A DNA stretch of 64,000 bases from Rhodospirillaceae bacterium (GTDB taxonomy: Bacteria > Pseudomonadota > Alphaproteobacteria > UBA6615). Numbering within the stretch: the first letter of the stretch is position 1; each line of letters opens with the position of its first letter. The notes beneath the pieces are model-generated. The model saw only the letters and a list, made by a program, of their open reading frames with translations. It was not told the origin of the DNA and ran no database searches. Shown one piece after another: positions 7,188 to 16,550 of this stretch. Location: NCBI GenBank assembly GCA_018667335.1, contig JABIVD010000060.1, forward strand, positions 62,001 to 126,000, in the 5' to 3' direction. A program made the position numbers and the translations under genes.

Positions 7188-8615
7188 CTAGTAAGCGTTC
7201 TTGTGTACGAATCCCACAAACAAGGTGAGGAACAGGATTCGGATATCGAACAGGATCGACCAATTGTCGATGTAGTGCAGATCAAATTCCACGCGCCGGC
7301 GCATTTTTTCCGGCGTATCGGTCTCGCCGCGAAGGCCGTTGACCTGCGTCCAGCCCGTAATCCCGGGCTTGACCCGGTGGCGCGCAAAATATTCGTCGAT
7401 CACCGCGCCGAACTGCTCATTGTGTGCGACTGCATGAGGTCGGGGACCGACCAGCGACATATTGCCCTGCAGGACGTTGATGAGCTGGGGGAGTTCGTCG
7501 AGGCTCGATTTGCGCAGAATCCGGCCGACCCATGTGACACGGGGATCGCCCCGGGTTGCCTGGTCCACGGCGCTGTCAGGCGTGTTCGAGGGCTGCGCGG
7601 CTTCGGTCCGCATGGAGCGGAACTTGAACACGGTGAATTCTTCGTTGTTGAACCCGTAGCGCTTTTGCTGGAAGAGCGCCGGGCCCGCGCTGGTCAGGCG
7701 AACCAAAAGAGCGATCGCCAGCAAGAGTGGCGACAGCGCGATCAGCAGGACACACGCGCCGACCCGGTCCTCGATCATTTTCAGGATAAGGTTTCGACCG
7801 GTGATCGGCCGCTCGAAGATATTGATCATCGGGACGCCGGCAATGCTCGACAGGCTGCGCACCGGAAGCTGGAAGGCGATCGTCTCGGGGCACCATTTGA
7901 CGTTTGCCGGCGCGCTTTTCAGCGACTGGACCAAATCCAGCAGCGTGCCGCCTGATCGCCAGGGCAGGGCGACAATGATTTCATCGACCCGGTTCTGGCG
8001 GATGTAGGCGAGCAAATCGTCGATCCCGCCTCGGACGGGTACCCCCTCGACCTCGTCGGGGATGCGTGACGAGCGGCGGTCGAACAGCCCGACGATATTC
8101 ACGCTTTTGCTGTCGGAGGCGAGCATTTCCCGGATCAGGCGTTGGCCATATTCGCCGGCGCCGATCACGACGATGTTCTGCCGGAGATCACCGCGCTCAC
8201 GCCACCGCGCGATCTGCAGCACGAGCAGGATGCGCAACACCAGCAACCCACCGAGCACCATGGGGAACCAGATCAGGGCCCATGCGCGTGAGAAGCTGTC
8301 GGTTGTCTTGGTGATGAAGGCCAGCGCGAGCAGCGTGAACATCACCGCCGTCCAACTGACCGACATGCGCCCGAACTGATACAGGAACCGGTCGATATTG
8401 GGCGCTTCATAGAGATGGGCGACATGGAAGAAGTTCGCCGTCAGCAACATCGCCGCGATGATGCCCTGGCCGTAGATCGCGGGGAGCGCCAGATTGCCGT
8501 GCCATATCCAGTACGCGCCCACGGCAAACAGCCCGACCAGCAGGATGTCGCCCATGCGAAGGATGAGCGACGCACCGGTCTGGAGGTCACCTGCAAATCT
8601 TTTAGCGTCGGCCAT
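7188..8615 (-). CDS. Undecaprenyl-phosphate sugar phosphotransferase (WcaJ-type initiating enzyme)
   Basis: A 475-residue polyisoprenyl-phosphate hexose-1-phosphate transferase. About four membrane helices occupy the first 130 residues. A Rossmann-like CoA-binding-3 domain follows (NIVVIGAGEYGQRLI near 145). The C-terminal catalytic domain begins around 285 with one re-entrant hydrophobic helix. It then reads FQQKRYGFNNEEFTVFKFRSM, the DELPQLINVLQGNMSLVGPRP block and TGWTQVNGLRG, all diagnostic of the bacterial sugar transferase family. It starts the repeat unit by moving glucose-1-P or galactose-1-P from UDP-sugar to undecaprenyl phosphate at the inner membrane. This gene sets the locus as a lipid-linked, probably Wzy-type polysaccharide cluster. 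Confidence 0.93.
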   Translation of the reverse strand: MADAKRFAGDLQTGASLILRMGDILLVGLFAVGAYWIWHGNLALPAIYGQGIIAAMLLTANFFHVAHLYEAPNIDRFLYQFGRMSVSWTAVMFTLLALAFITKTTDSFSRAWALIWFPMVLGGLLVLRILLVLQIARWRERGDLRQNIVVIGAGEYGQRLIREMLASDSKSVNIVGLFDRRSSRIPDEVEGVPVRGGIDDLLAYIRQNRVDEIIVALPWRSGGTLLDLVQSLKSAPANVKWCPETIAFQLPVRSLSSIAGVPMINIFERPITGRNLILKMIEDRVGACVLLIALSPLLLAIALLVRLTSAGPALFQQKRYGFNNEEFTVFKFRSMRTEAAQPSNTPDSAVDQATRGDPRVTWVGRILRKSSLDELPQLINVLQGNMSLVGPRPHAVAHNEQFGAVIDEYFARHRVKPGITGWTQVNGLRGETDTPEKMRRRVEFDLHYIDNWSILFDIRILFLTLFVGFVHKNAY

Positions 8616-8935
8616 GCACTACCTTTCGCGCACTGTAGGGGGCGGAAAATAGACGAAAGCGCGGGGTCACGGCAAACAGCATAAATATCGGAAACCGTTT
8701 GAGTTTCCCCGTCTTTGAAGGGATTCGAACCAACGATACACATGCCGACCCGCTTCGTGGATCGAAAAGGCCAGGCGGTCGTGACGTCTTGCCTGGCGGC
8801 CGACGGCCTGGCTGATCTGTTTGACGCGCGGCTGTTCGGCCCGTCCAGCATTAAGAATTTGAAAACAGCGCGTCGGTTAGGGTCAACCCCGGTTGGGGTG
8901 ACGATGCCCCGTCACGGATCGCGCAAGGGTTGTGC
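8616..8935. other. Intergenic region between divergent polysaccharide genes
   Basis: About 320 bases with no convincing gene. It must hold the promoters for the minus-strand phosphotransferase and the plus-strand sensor-like gene. The stretch around 8680-8720 is somewhat AT-richer than its surroundings (cagcataaatatcgg), but I cannot assign clear -35 and -10 boxes. Confidence 0.4.
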
Positions 8936-9026
8936 ATGGTCGACGTCGCAGATAGCCGTTCGCCGATTTTTCGGCAACAACAGCACGCCGGCGGGGTGGT
9001 CCCCGCGGCGCGGCGGCCCGTCGCAT
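8936..9026 (+). CDS. Possible 30-residue leader peptide, ATGA-coupled to the PAS protein
   Basis: An ATG at 8936 lies six bases after AAGGG, a good ribosome site. The frame runs 30 codons (MVDVADSRSPIFRQQQHAGG...) and its TGA overlaps the ATG of the next gene. The downstream gene has no visible ribosome site of its own, so translation of this short frame may be needed to start it. The product has no recognisable domain; it may be only a coupling leader. Confidence 0.35.
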
Positions 9027-10179
9027 GACCGGGCTGTCGTGGATATTGCTGCTTGCGATCAGCCTGTCCGCGTTCGGTATTTTGGCCGCGTGGCGCCATA
9101 GCGCGTCGCGGCGGGCCGAGGTTGCCGCCAGCCGCTATCGGGAGATGGCCGATCGTTTCGAACAGCAGGCAAATTTCATTCGCAAGCTGACGGACGCCCA
9201 GCCCAATGCCATCTTCATCGTCGACCGCAATGATCGCCTGACATTTGCAAACGCCCGGCTCGCCCAGACCGTCGGTGCGCGCGAATCCGAAGAGCTGGTG
9301 GGCAAAACCCTGGCAGGCGTCTTCGGTCCTGCCGCCGCGCGCCGCTATGCGCGAAATGTGCGCGCTGCCTTCGACGAGGAATCCAACCTCCGCTCGGTCG
9401 ATCGGGTCGGGGGTCCGGACCGGCCCGGCCCGGCTGAAGATGAATGTGTGCTGCAATCCCAGTTCGTCCATCTGCCTGCAACCGAGCAAGTCGCCGCCGG
9501 TGTTCTGATTGTCGAGCAGGATATCAGCGCCGCAATCGCGGAACGTGAACGCAACGAACGTTTGCTGCAGCAACTGGCCGATACGCTGCTGGCGATCGTC
9601 GACCGACGCGATACATATGCGGCACACCAGTCTGCCAGGGTCGCACTGGTGGCCACGGCAATCGCGGAGGAAATGCGCCTTGATCCGGTTTTGGTGGACA
9701 CGGTGAACAAGGCTGCCAGCCTGATGAATATCGGTAAGATTCTGGTGCCGCGCGCCCTCCTTATGAAGACCGGCAGATTGTCGGATGACGAGATGGACCG
9801 CATTCGCCATGCGCTGGGCGCCGGGGTGGATCTACTCCAGGATGTGGAGTTCGAGGGTCCGGTCGTTGAGACGTTGCGTCAGACACACGCGCATGTGGAT
9901 GGAAACGGAGAGACCGTGGGTCTTGTTGGTGACGGCATTCTTGTGACCGCAAAAATCGTGGCCGTCGCCAATGCGTTCGTCGGCATGGTGAGTCCGCGCG
10001 CACACCGACCCGGTATGACCTTCGATGCGGCGGTTCAGATCTTGCTGAACGATTCGGGCACACGGTTTGATCTGGGTGTCGTTGGCGCGCTGATCAATCG
10101 CCTCGACAATCGCGGCGGCCGCAGCATGTGGTCGAATTTCTCGGTGCCCCCGCCGGGCATCCACGGGATTGTTGGCTAG
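9025..10179 (+). CDS. PAS domain protein with degenerate HD-GYP domain
   Basis: A 384-residue protein. One N-terminal membrane helix (3-21) is followed by a short coiled coil, a PAS domain (about 52-170; PNAIFIVDRNDRLTFANARLA) and a domain with the full HD-GYP outline (185-360). In active HD-GYP phosphodiesterases the second motif is LHDIGK; here it is LMNIGK (233-238), so both metal-binding HD residues are lost. The GYP motif region reads DGNGET (292-297). KIVAVANAF matches the end of the fold. It is therefore unlikely to hydrolyse cyclic-di-GMP and more likely binds it or a partner protein. The place beside the polysaccharide initiating enzyme suggests allosteric control of polymer synthesis, which is inference. 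Confidence 0.75.
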   Translation: MTGLSWILLLAISLSAFGILAAWRHSASRRAEVAASRYREMADRFEQQANFIRKLTDAQPNAIFIVDRNDRLTFANARLAQTVGARESEELVGKTLAGVFGPAAARRYARNVRAAFDEESNLRSVDRVGGPDRPGPAEDECVLQSQFVHLPATEQVAAGVLIVEQDISAAIAERERNERLLQQLADTLLAIVDRRDTYAAHQSARVALVATAIAEEMRLDPVLVDTVNKAASLMNIGKILVPRALLMKTGRLSDDEMDRIRHALGAGVDLLQDVEFEGPVVETLRQTHAHVDGNGETVGLVGDGILVTAKIVAVANAFVGMVSPRAHRPGMTFDAAVQILLNDSGTRFDLGVVGALINRLDNRGGRSMWSNFSVPPPGIHGIVG

Positions 10180-10237
10180 GCACAATTCGTCACGTTTGCA
10201 CCCGCGCCAATCGGTTCGTGCGTGTTAGTATCGGCGT

Positions 10238-10999
10238 ATGTTCAAGAAGCTCTTTGGCCGCGACAATCGCGCCCCGATTCCGGACTATAAAGTCCCCGAC
10301 GGCACCATCGTCTATGCGGTCGGCGATGTGCATGGACGCCTCGATCTTCTGCAGGCGCTGGAGCAACGCATCGTCGATGATGCGCGCATGCGCGACGCCA
10401 CGCGGCAAGTCATCGTGTATCTCGGTGATTTCGTCGATCGGGGTTACGAATCCCGGGCGGTCATTGAGCATCTCCTGGAGACCGAGATCGAAGGCTTCGA
10501 ACGCGTGTTCCTGATGGGAAATCACGAGGAATACATGATCCGGTTCCTTGAGGATTCCAGCAAGGCACGCGGATGGTTCGCCAATGGCGGCATCGAGACT
10601 CTCATGAGCTACGGCGTGATAGCTGGCGGGTCGGGCGCGACCGACAACGAACTCGCGCGCGTGCAATCGGAATTTCGTGCCGCGCTGCCGGACACCCACA
10701 AGAGCTTCCTGGCGGGTCTGCCGGTGATGCATCGCGAGGGCGACTACGTGTTCGTGCATGCGGGCATCCGGCCCGGCGTGGCCATCGACGACCAGGATCC
10801 CGAAGACCTGCGCTGGATTCGCAGCGACTTTCTCGAAGACAAGCGCGACTACGGCGTCGTTGTCGTGCACGGACACACGATCACCGAACACCCCGTAGAC
10901 CGGCCCAACCGCATCGGCGTGGACACGGGCGCCTATGCGTCGAGCCGCTTGACCTGTGCCGTCCTGATGGCGGACCGGCGCGAATTCATGTCGACCTAG
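10238..10999 (+). CDS. Metallophosphoesterase, serine/threonine phosphatase 1-like
   Basis: A 253-residue calcineurin-like phosphatase. The metal-binding motifs are all present: GDVHGR (29-34), GDFVDRG, GNHEEY, and later VVHGHTITEH with the final metal-binding histidines. Proteins of this size and motif spacing include phage lambda phosphatase and PrpA/PrpB, which dephosphorylate Ser, Thr, Tyr or His, and diadenosine tetraphosphatase relatives. The gene sits in the polysaccharide locus near an HprK-like kinase, so it could reverse a protein phosphorylation there; that link is only positional. The nucleotidyltransferase gene begins four bases after its stop. Confidence 0.85.
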   Translation: MFKKLFGRDNRAPIPDYKVPDGTIVYAVGDVHGRLDLLQALEQRIVDDARMRDATRQVIVYLGDFVDRGYESRAVIEHLLETEIEGFERVFLMGNHEEYMIRFLEDSSKARGWFANGGIETLMSYGVIAGGSGATDNELARVQSEFRAALPDTHKSFLAGLPVMHREGDYVFVHAGIRPGVAIDDQDPEDLRWIRSDFLEDKRDYGVVVVHGHTITEHPVDRPNRIGVDTGAYASSRLTCAVLMADRREFMST

Positions 11000-11003
11000 C
11001 GCG

Positions 11004-12068
11004 ATGGCGGCCGCTGCGCGCACAGCTGCGATTACAGCCGAGCAGGGGCGGGCGGCCTGGGCCCGTATCGCAGAGATCGCGGCCCCCAAAGGCGATGCGG
11101 CGCGGGATGTGCATATCGCGCCACCCGTTGTCGAGCGACTTTCCGAACTCGCATCGCCGATCCTGACCGACACGCTGTTCGGTGGCGGGCTGTTCGACGA
11201 AGCGACCCTGACCCAGAGCCGCCTGAACAATCGCTTCCGCCTGTCGGCCCAGCGCGACTGTCTGCGCCTGATCGCCGACGCCGATGTCCCGGTGGTTGTG
11301 ATCAAGGGGTTCGCGCTGGCCCACATGATCTATGATGACCCCGAAATCCGGGCCGTTGGCGACATCGACGTGCTCGTGCGCCCGGCGGACCGCGACCGGC
11401 TGGTGCGCCATCTGAGCACCAACGGTTACACGTTTGAGCCCCTGCCCCGGCCCCCCTGGGGGTTCATTTCCGCAGCGAGCTATGCGCCGTTCATCTCGGC
11501 CGACGGCGCATGCAATCTCGACGTCCACATCCATCCCGATTGCTACCCCGCCTATCGGTCGCTGACGACGGACATGGTTTTCGCACGTGCGGTCACGATT
11601 GACGCGGATGGGCTGTCATTCCAGGCCGCCTGCGCGGATCACGCATTTCTCCTGTGCGCGACCAATGTGGCCAAAGACAAGTTCGGCCTGTTCGCCGCGC
11701 GCAAGATCGCCGATGCGATGCGCTTGGCTTTGCGTCACGATCTTGACTGGGCGGCGATCGACCGCCTGGCGTCCGACGGCGGCTATGCCGGCCCCTACCG
11801 GGTATTTCTGCGGCTTCTTCATGATTTGGGGCCGGGGGGCTTCGATGTGCCCGGCGACGACTTGCCGCCACGCATGGCGCGCGAATATGCGCGCATGCGT
11901 GCGGACACGCAGCGCTTCTACCCCGACGATCCGGGCCTGCTTCGGACCCTGCGGCGGGAATTGTTGTTGAGCACGGAACTGCCGGTCGGGCTCTACAACG
12001 CGTGGGCGCGTTTTCGCGGGTTGTTCCGCCGCGACGACGGGGTGCCGCATGTGGCGGACCTGAACTGA
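11004..12068 (+). CDS. Nucleotidyltransferase family protein (NTP_transf_5-like)
   Basis: A 354-residue protein with the minimal nucleotidyltransferase signature: VVVIKGFALAHMIY, followed by AVGDIDVLVRPAD, where the two Asp residues of GDIDVLV are the metal ligands. A second acidic/His strand, NLDVHIHPDCYP, follows. Members of this family co-occur with HprK-related kinases and PqqD-like proteins in many proteobacterial polysaccharide clusters, matching the cassette at 3514-4713. The reaction is not established; transfer of a nucleotide to a protein or sugar is possible. The C-terminal half is helical and without recognised motifs. Confidence 0.72.
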   Translation: MAAAARTAAITAEQGRAAWARIAEIAAPKGDAARDVHIAPPVVERLSELASPILTDTLFGGGLFDEATLTQSRLNNRFRLSAQRDCLRLIADADVPVVVIKGFALAHMIYDDPEIRAVGDIDVLVRPADRDRLVRHLSTNGYTFEPLPRPPWGFISAASYAPFISADGACNLDVHIHPDCYPAYRSLTTDMVFARAVTIDADGLSFQAACADHAFLLCATNVAKDKFGLFAARKIADAMRLALRHDLDWAAIDRLASDGGYAGPYRVFLRLLHDLGPGGFDVPGDDLPPRMAREYARMRADTQRFYPDDPGLLRTLRRELLLSTELPVGLYNAWARFRGLFRRDDGVPHVADLN

Positions 12069-12138
12069 AGGTTCTGCCGGGTGTGCCGAATCCCTTCATT
12101 CCGAGGGCCGAACGTTCTACCCTCCCGCCGAAGCATTG

Positions 12139-13524
12139 ATGGTTGGGCGTTCGCAGGACATGAACGAGACGATTCGCGGGCGCTTGCGTCGCGGCCTGGG
12201 CGGCCAGGCCTTTTCCCAGGTCGTGAACCTGGCGTTTCAATTTGGCACCGTGCCCCTGTTCCTGCATTTCTGGGACAAGAGCCTGTATGGCGAGTGGCTG
12301 ATCCTTGCGGCGTTCCCCGCCTATCTCGTGATCAGCAATCTCGGCTTTACCAACGCCACCTCATATGAGGTGACGATGCGCGTCTCGCGCGACGACACCG
12401 AAGGTGCGTTGCGGGCCTTTCAGACGAGCTGGGTGTTCGTGACCCTGATTTCGCTCGCTGTCGCCGGCCTCCTGTTGCTCGGGCTGTTTCTCGCGCCGCT
12501 GGCCAGCTGGTTCAACCTTACGGAATTGACCGATGGCGATGCTGCCGTTGTGCTCGCGTTGTTGTTGATCCAGATCCTGTTCAACATCCAGACAGGGATT
12601 GCCGCGGTCGGGCTGATGAGCGCCGGGCAATATGGACTGCAGAGTTACCTGACAGCGCTGACGCGGCTTGTGTCCCTGGTGTTGATCGCCGGTGCCCTGA
12701 TCGCCGGTGCGCGCCCGCTGGGTGTGGCCATCGTCTTCGCATCGGTCGAGGCGGTCGGATTTCTGGTCGTTGCGGTGTTTGCCCATCGACATAGTCCCTG
12801 GCTGGCCTATGGAATCGCACATGCCTCGCGGGAGACCTGGCGCCAGCTTGCGCCGCCGTCCCTCGGCTTTGTCGGGCTGACGGTCGCGAACGCGATTTCG
12901 ATCCAGGGTCCGATCATCGTACTCGGTGCGATTTTGGGGCCGTCCGCCGTCGCGGTGTTCGCCACGCTGCGCATGCTGGCCCGCGCTGTCGTCCTCTTTG
13001 CCAATCTGGCCTTCTCGACCCTGCGGCCGGAGATCGCGATTGCCTATGGCAAGGACGATATCGATCTCGTGCGCCGCCTCAACAACCGGGCCATTCAATT
13101 TGCCGCCTGGCTGTCGATGGCTGCGTTCGTCGGATTGATGATATTCGGCCCGGCGATTGTCGATTTCTGGACGGTCGGCCGCATTCCCGCGCCGCGCACC
13201 CTGCTCGGCCTGCTCGTGATTGGCGGCCTGTCGACCATGATGTGGCACGCCGTTGCGACCGCGCTCTATGCGACAAACAACAATCGCGCAATCGCAGCGA
13301 TATACGGGATTTCTGCGGCGTCCGGTCTGGCGGTCCTGGCGTTGGTGACACCCATGTTTGGTATCAACGGTGCCGCTGCCGCGCTGGCCATTGCGGAGAT
13401 GGCGGTCGTACTCCTGGTGGTGGGGCGGACCATGGCCTTTCTCGACCAGCGGTTTTTGTCCCTGGTGCTGGCCGCCCTCAAGCCGCCGACGGATGTATTG
13501 CGCGTGCTGCGCCGCGGTTCCTAG
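12139..13524 (+). CDS. Polysaccharide flippase (Wzx/MATE-like)
   Basis: A 461-residue membrane protein with twelve to fourteen predicted helices over the whole length, the pattern of Wzx-type transporters that flip undecaprenyl-linked repeat units across the inner membrane. The start GLGGQAFSQVVNLAFQFGTVPLF is typical for the family. No nucleotide-binding motif is present. ATG 12139 and ATG 12160 are both possible starts; the TTG just before 12139 is less likely. Together with the WcaJ-type enzyme and the two Wzy/WaaL-like proteins it forms the core of a Wzx/Wzy pathway. Confidence 0.82.
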   Translation: MVGRSQDMNETIRGRLRRGLGGQAFSQVVNLAFQFGTVPLFLHFWDKSLYGEWLILAAFPAYLVISNLGFTNATSYEVTMRVSRDDTEGALRAFQTSWVFVTLISLAVAGLLLLGLFLAPLASWFNLTELTDGDAAVVLALLLIQILFNIQTGIAAVGLMSAGQYGLQSYLTALTRLVSLVLIAGALIAGARPLGVAIVFASVEAVGFLVVAVFAHRHSPWLAYGIAHASRETWRQLAPPSLGFVGLTVANAISIQGPIIVLGAILGPSAVAVFATLRMLARAVVLFANLAFSTLRPEIAIAYGKDDIDLVRRLNNRAIQFAAWLSMAAFVGLMIFGPAIVDFWTVGRIPAPRTLLGLLVIGGLSTMMWHAVATALYATNNNRAIAAIYGISAASGLAVLALVTPMFGINGAAAALAIAEMAVVLLVVGRTMAFLDQRFLSLVLAALKPPTDVLRVLRRGS

Positions 13525-13629
13525 GCGGTCCGGTTGCTTGACCGGGTAAAATGCTTTGCCACGCCGCGTGCCGGGGCGGTAGAGGAAGCCCAGCGCGGTT
13601 TTTCAATCATCTGGTGATGCTGCCCATCC

Positions 13630-14910
13630 ATGGCCCCGAATGCGATCATATCCAACGGATTTGGGCGGTTCAGCCTGCGACTCGCGGCGGCCGAAGCGGC
13701 CAGGCGTGACGCGTTGACGGCGTTTATCACCGGGGCCTATCCGACCCCGGGCCTGGCCCGCGCGCTCTCTGCGCTCGGCCTGTCGCGCCTGAAACCCGTC
13801 AGACGGTTTCTCGGACGGGAAGATTCAATTCCGGGGACCCGCGTCCGCGCCATGTGGGCCGGTGAGCCGTTTTCACAGGTGGCCAGCCGCATGCGGCACC
13901 TGCCGGCGGTGGGCGATCTGCTCGCCGACCGGCTGCATATGTTTGCGCGTGTGCTGTATGCGCGGGGCGCGAGCCGCGTCATCCGCCGTGAGGCCGACCC
14001 GTCCGGTCCGGGCGTCTATCACTACCGTGCGGGATTCGGCGGCGCATCCGTGGCGCTGGCCCGGGAACGCGGCTGGGTATGTTTGTGTGAATACTCGATC
14101 GCCCATCTGTCGGTGCTCGAACATCTGGTGCGCAACGGCGGGCAAATGCCGGCGCCCGGCGAGGCCGGCCCCATCGATGTGAACTGGCGGGCGATCCGCG
14201 ATGACCTCAACCGCGCCGATCAGGTGCTCGCCAATTCCGATTTCGTCAAGGAGACCTTCGTCCATCAGGGGTGGGCGCCGGACCGGGTCAATGTCATTTA
14301 CCGGGGGATCGATGATGGGTTCCTGTCGACGCTGCCCGATCACGCGCCGGAAAACCTGGATGTGGATGCACCTGACGCAGGCCCGCTGCAGCTCCTGTTC
14401 GCAGGCAGCGTGCGCCGTCGCAAGGGAACCGATGATCTGGCCGACGCGATGGCGGCGCTGGAGGGCGTGGATCTGCAACTGGGGGTGTGCGGCTCCGTGG
14501 ACCGAGAGGGGGGCGCTGCCTTCGAACAGTTCCGCGCCGATCCCCGGGTGACCTATCACGGCAATCTGTTGCCAGCGGAGCTGGCGGCACGGATGGTGGC
14601 AGCGGATGTATTCGTGTTCCCGACTTTGGCCGAGGGCTCGGCACGTGTCGTCTTCGAGGCCATGGCGGCGGGCTGCTATGTCGTCACCACGGCCAATGCC
14701 GGATCGATCGTCGAGGATGGCGTGCATGGCCGTTTGGTGGCGCCGGGCAATCCGGATGCGCTGGCGGCGGCATTGCGTGAGGCCGCGGCGGATCGCGCGC
14801 GTGTCGCGCAGGTCGGGCGGGACAACGCCGCCCTGATACGCCGCGACCATCGGCAGGCGGAATACGGGACACGCTTGTTTGAACTGTATGAACGTCTGTC
14901 CCGGCGTTAG
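13630..14910 (+). CDS. Glycosyltransferase family 4-like
   Basis: A 426-residue GT-B enzyme. The N-terminal acceptor domain contains YHYRAGFGGASVALARERG. The C-terminal donor domain has VIYRGIDDGFL, LLFAGSVRRRKGTDDL and the EX7E region FPTLAEGSARVVFEAMAAGC, which binds the nucleotide sugar. This supports a retaining transfer onto a lipid-linked chain at the cytoplasmic face. The sugar is not predictable. A gap of about 100 bases separates it from the flippase. Confidence 0.85.
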   Translation: MAPNAIISNGFGRFSLRLAAAEAARRDALTAFITGAYPTPGLARALSALGLSRLKPVRRFLGREDSIPGTRVRAMWAGEPFSQVASRMRHLPAVGDLLADRLHMFARVLYARGASRVIRREADPSGPGVYHYRAGFGGASVALARERGWVCLCEYSIAHLSVLEHLVRNGGQMPAPGEAGPIDVNWRAIRDDLNRADQVLANSDFVKETFVHQGWAPDRVNVIYRGIDDGFLSTLPDHAPENLDVDAPDAGPLQLLFAGSVRRRKGTDDLADAMAALEGVDLQLGVCGSVDREGGAAFEQFRADPRVTYHGNLLPAELAARMVAADVFVFPTLAEGSARVVFEAMAAGCYVVTTANAGSIVEDGVHGRLVAPGNPDALAAALREAAADRARVAQVGRDNAALIRRDHRQAEYGTRLFELYERLSRR

Positions 14911-14996
14911 GGTGTGCGGGTGATGCTGCTGCGATCAAAAAATGACGCGCGGGCGCCGTTCACGCGGCCCATGCCGGGACATCGGGGTATGCGCCC

Positions 14997-16550
14997 ATGA
15001 CCTTTGTGAGCTATGCCCCGCAGGGTCAGTTCAAGCCTTCCGCGCATTACGATCCGGACCTCCCCGAGACCGACGACAAGCCGGTGCTTGCTGTGGCCGC
15101 ATTCCTGATCCCGACCGTCATCTGGCTCGAGGTCAATGCCGTTGGCCGTATTTTTGCGCCCGAGTTGCTGCTGATCGGATTGTTTCCATTCCTTCTTCTG
15201 ACGCGCGGCGCCTTGCTCGCCAATCCGTTGCCCAGGACCTTCCTGATTCTGGCCTTCATGTGGCTAATGTCACAGATCCTGACGGACCTGATCCGGGACA
15301 CGCCGTTCCGGGATTTTTCCCGCGGGTGGTCGAAGATCATCTTCACGTCGATAAATTTCTCGGCGATCTACATGCTGGTCTATGGCAGCCGCAAGCGGAT
15401 CACCATGTTCGCGCTGGGCATTATTGTCGGCGGCTATCTGTCCTTCCTGATCAACCCGTCTGACTTTGCCTCGCGGCAACCCTGGAAGTTCGGGCTCGGT
15501 ATCCCCACGATCATGCTCGTGCTGCTGCTGACGCAGTGGCGGCCGATTTTCAAGGTGTTCAGCCTGCCCACCCTGCTGATCCTGGCCGTCGGCGTCTACA
15601 GCATGGTGGCCGGCTCGCGCAGTATGGCGGGCATCGCGATCCTGACGGCGCTGTATGTGTTTGTGCAGCAGGTGCTCGGGCGCAAACGGACATCGCCGGC
15701 GGGGTTCTCGCCGGTGCGCACGTTCATGTTCTTTGCCGGCGGAATCATGATCGCCACAACGATGCTGAACACCTATCAGTTCGCCGCATCGAACGGGATG
15801 CTGGGCGAACTGGCCCAGGAGACCTATGCCCGTCAGAGCGCGGGCTCCTTCGGTATTTTGCTCGGCGGCCGATCGGAAATCTTCGTGTCCAGCCAGGCGG
15901 TGATGGACAGCCCGATCATCGGCCACGGGTCCTGGGCCAAAAACCGTGAGTATGTCTCGCGGATTTATGAGCTGGAACGCTATGGCTACGACATTACCTA
16001 CTTCGCCTCCGAAGAGGGGCTGATCCCGACCCATAGCCATCTGATGAGCGGCTGGGTGGAATCGGGACTCATGGGCGCGATCTTCTGGTTTTGGCTGCTG
16101 GTTCTCATTTTCCGGGTGATGTCGAACCTCTATATGGTGCGTGAGCCGCTGAGCCCGCTCGTGACGTTCGTTGGTTTTCTGATGCTCTGGGATATCCTGT
16201 TCTCTCCCTTCGGGGCCGCACGCCGTGTGACGTTGCCGTTTAACGTGGTCATGATGATGTTTGTTTGGGAAGTGCTGCGCTCGTCGGTGCCGAAGGAAAT
16301 GCTCGGCGGCGTGCGTCACCGGGTCCGAAGGCCGCAGAACGGACACCCGCAAGGCGCCCCCAACCGTGCGCCTGACGGGATGCCGCCAAACGGATTTCAG
16401 CAGAACGGGTTTCCGCAGAACGGGCATCCCTCGCAACAGAATTCACAGCAGCAACCCCCCGCCGTGCAGGGCAACCGTCAGCTGCCGCCGGGAGTTCGCC
16501 CGGGGCCGCGCGGAACTGCGCCGCGGCCCGGCCGGAGGCCGCAACGATGA
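14997..16550 (+). CDS. O-antigen polymerase-like membrane protein with Q/N/P-rich tail
   Basis: A 517-residue protein. Residues 30-430 form about ten to twelve membrane helices with a long periplasmic loop, the layout of Wzy or WaaL proteins. The loop holds SPIIGHGSWAKN and THSHLMSGWVESG, a His-bearing segment seen in O-antigen polymerases. The last 85 residues are a low-complexity hydrophilic tail with repeated QNGF/PQNGH units ending in Arg/Pro. Such a tail is unusual in the family and should lie in the cytoplasm or periplasm, depending on helix number. The stop overlaps the ATG of the next glycosyltransferase (ATGA), so the two are coupled. This is the second polymerase/ligase candidate in the locus. 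Confidence 0.78.
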   Translation: MTFVSYAPQGQFKPSAHYDPDLPETDDKPVLAVAAFLIPTVIWLEVNAVGRIFAPELLLIGLFPFLLLTRGALLANPLPRTFLILAFMWLMSQILTDLIRDTPFRDFSRGWSKIIFTSINFSAIYMLVYGSRKRITMFALGIIVGGYLSFLINPSDFASRQPWKFGLGIPTIMLVLLLTQWRPIFKVFSLPTLLILAVGVYSMVAGSRSMAGIAILTALYVFVQQVLGRKRTSPAGFSPVRTFMFFAGGIMIATTMLNTYQFAASNGMLGELAQETYARQSAGSFGILLGGRSEIFVSSQAVMDSPIIGHGSWAKNREYVSRIYELERYGYDITYFASEEGLIPTHSHLMSGWVESGLMGAIFWFWLLVLIFRVMSNLYMVREPLSPLVTFVGFLMLWDILFSPFGAARRVTLPFNVVMMMFVWEVLRSSVPKEMLGGVRHRVRRPQNGHPQGAPNRAPDGMPPNGFQQNGFPQNGHPSQQNSQQQPPAVQGNRQLPPGVRPGPRGTAPRPGRRPQR

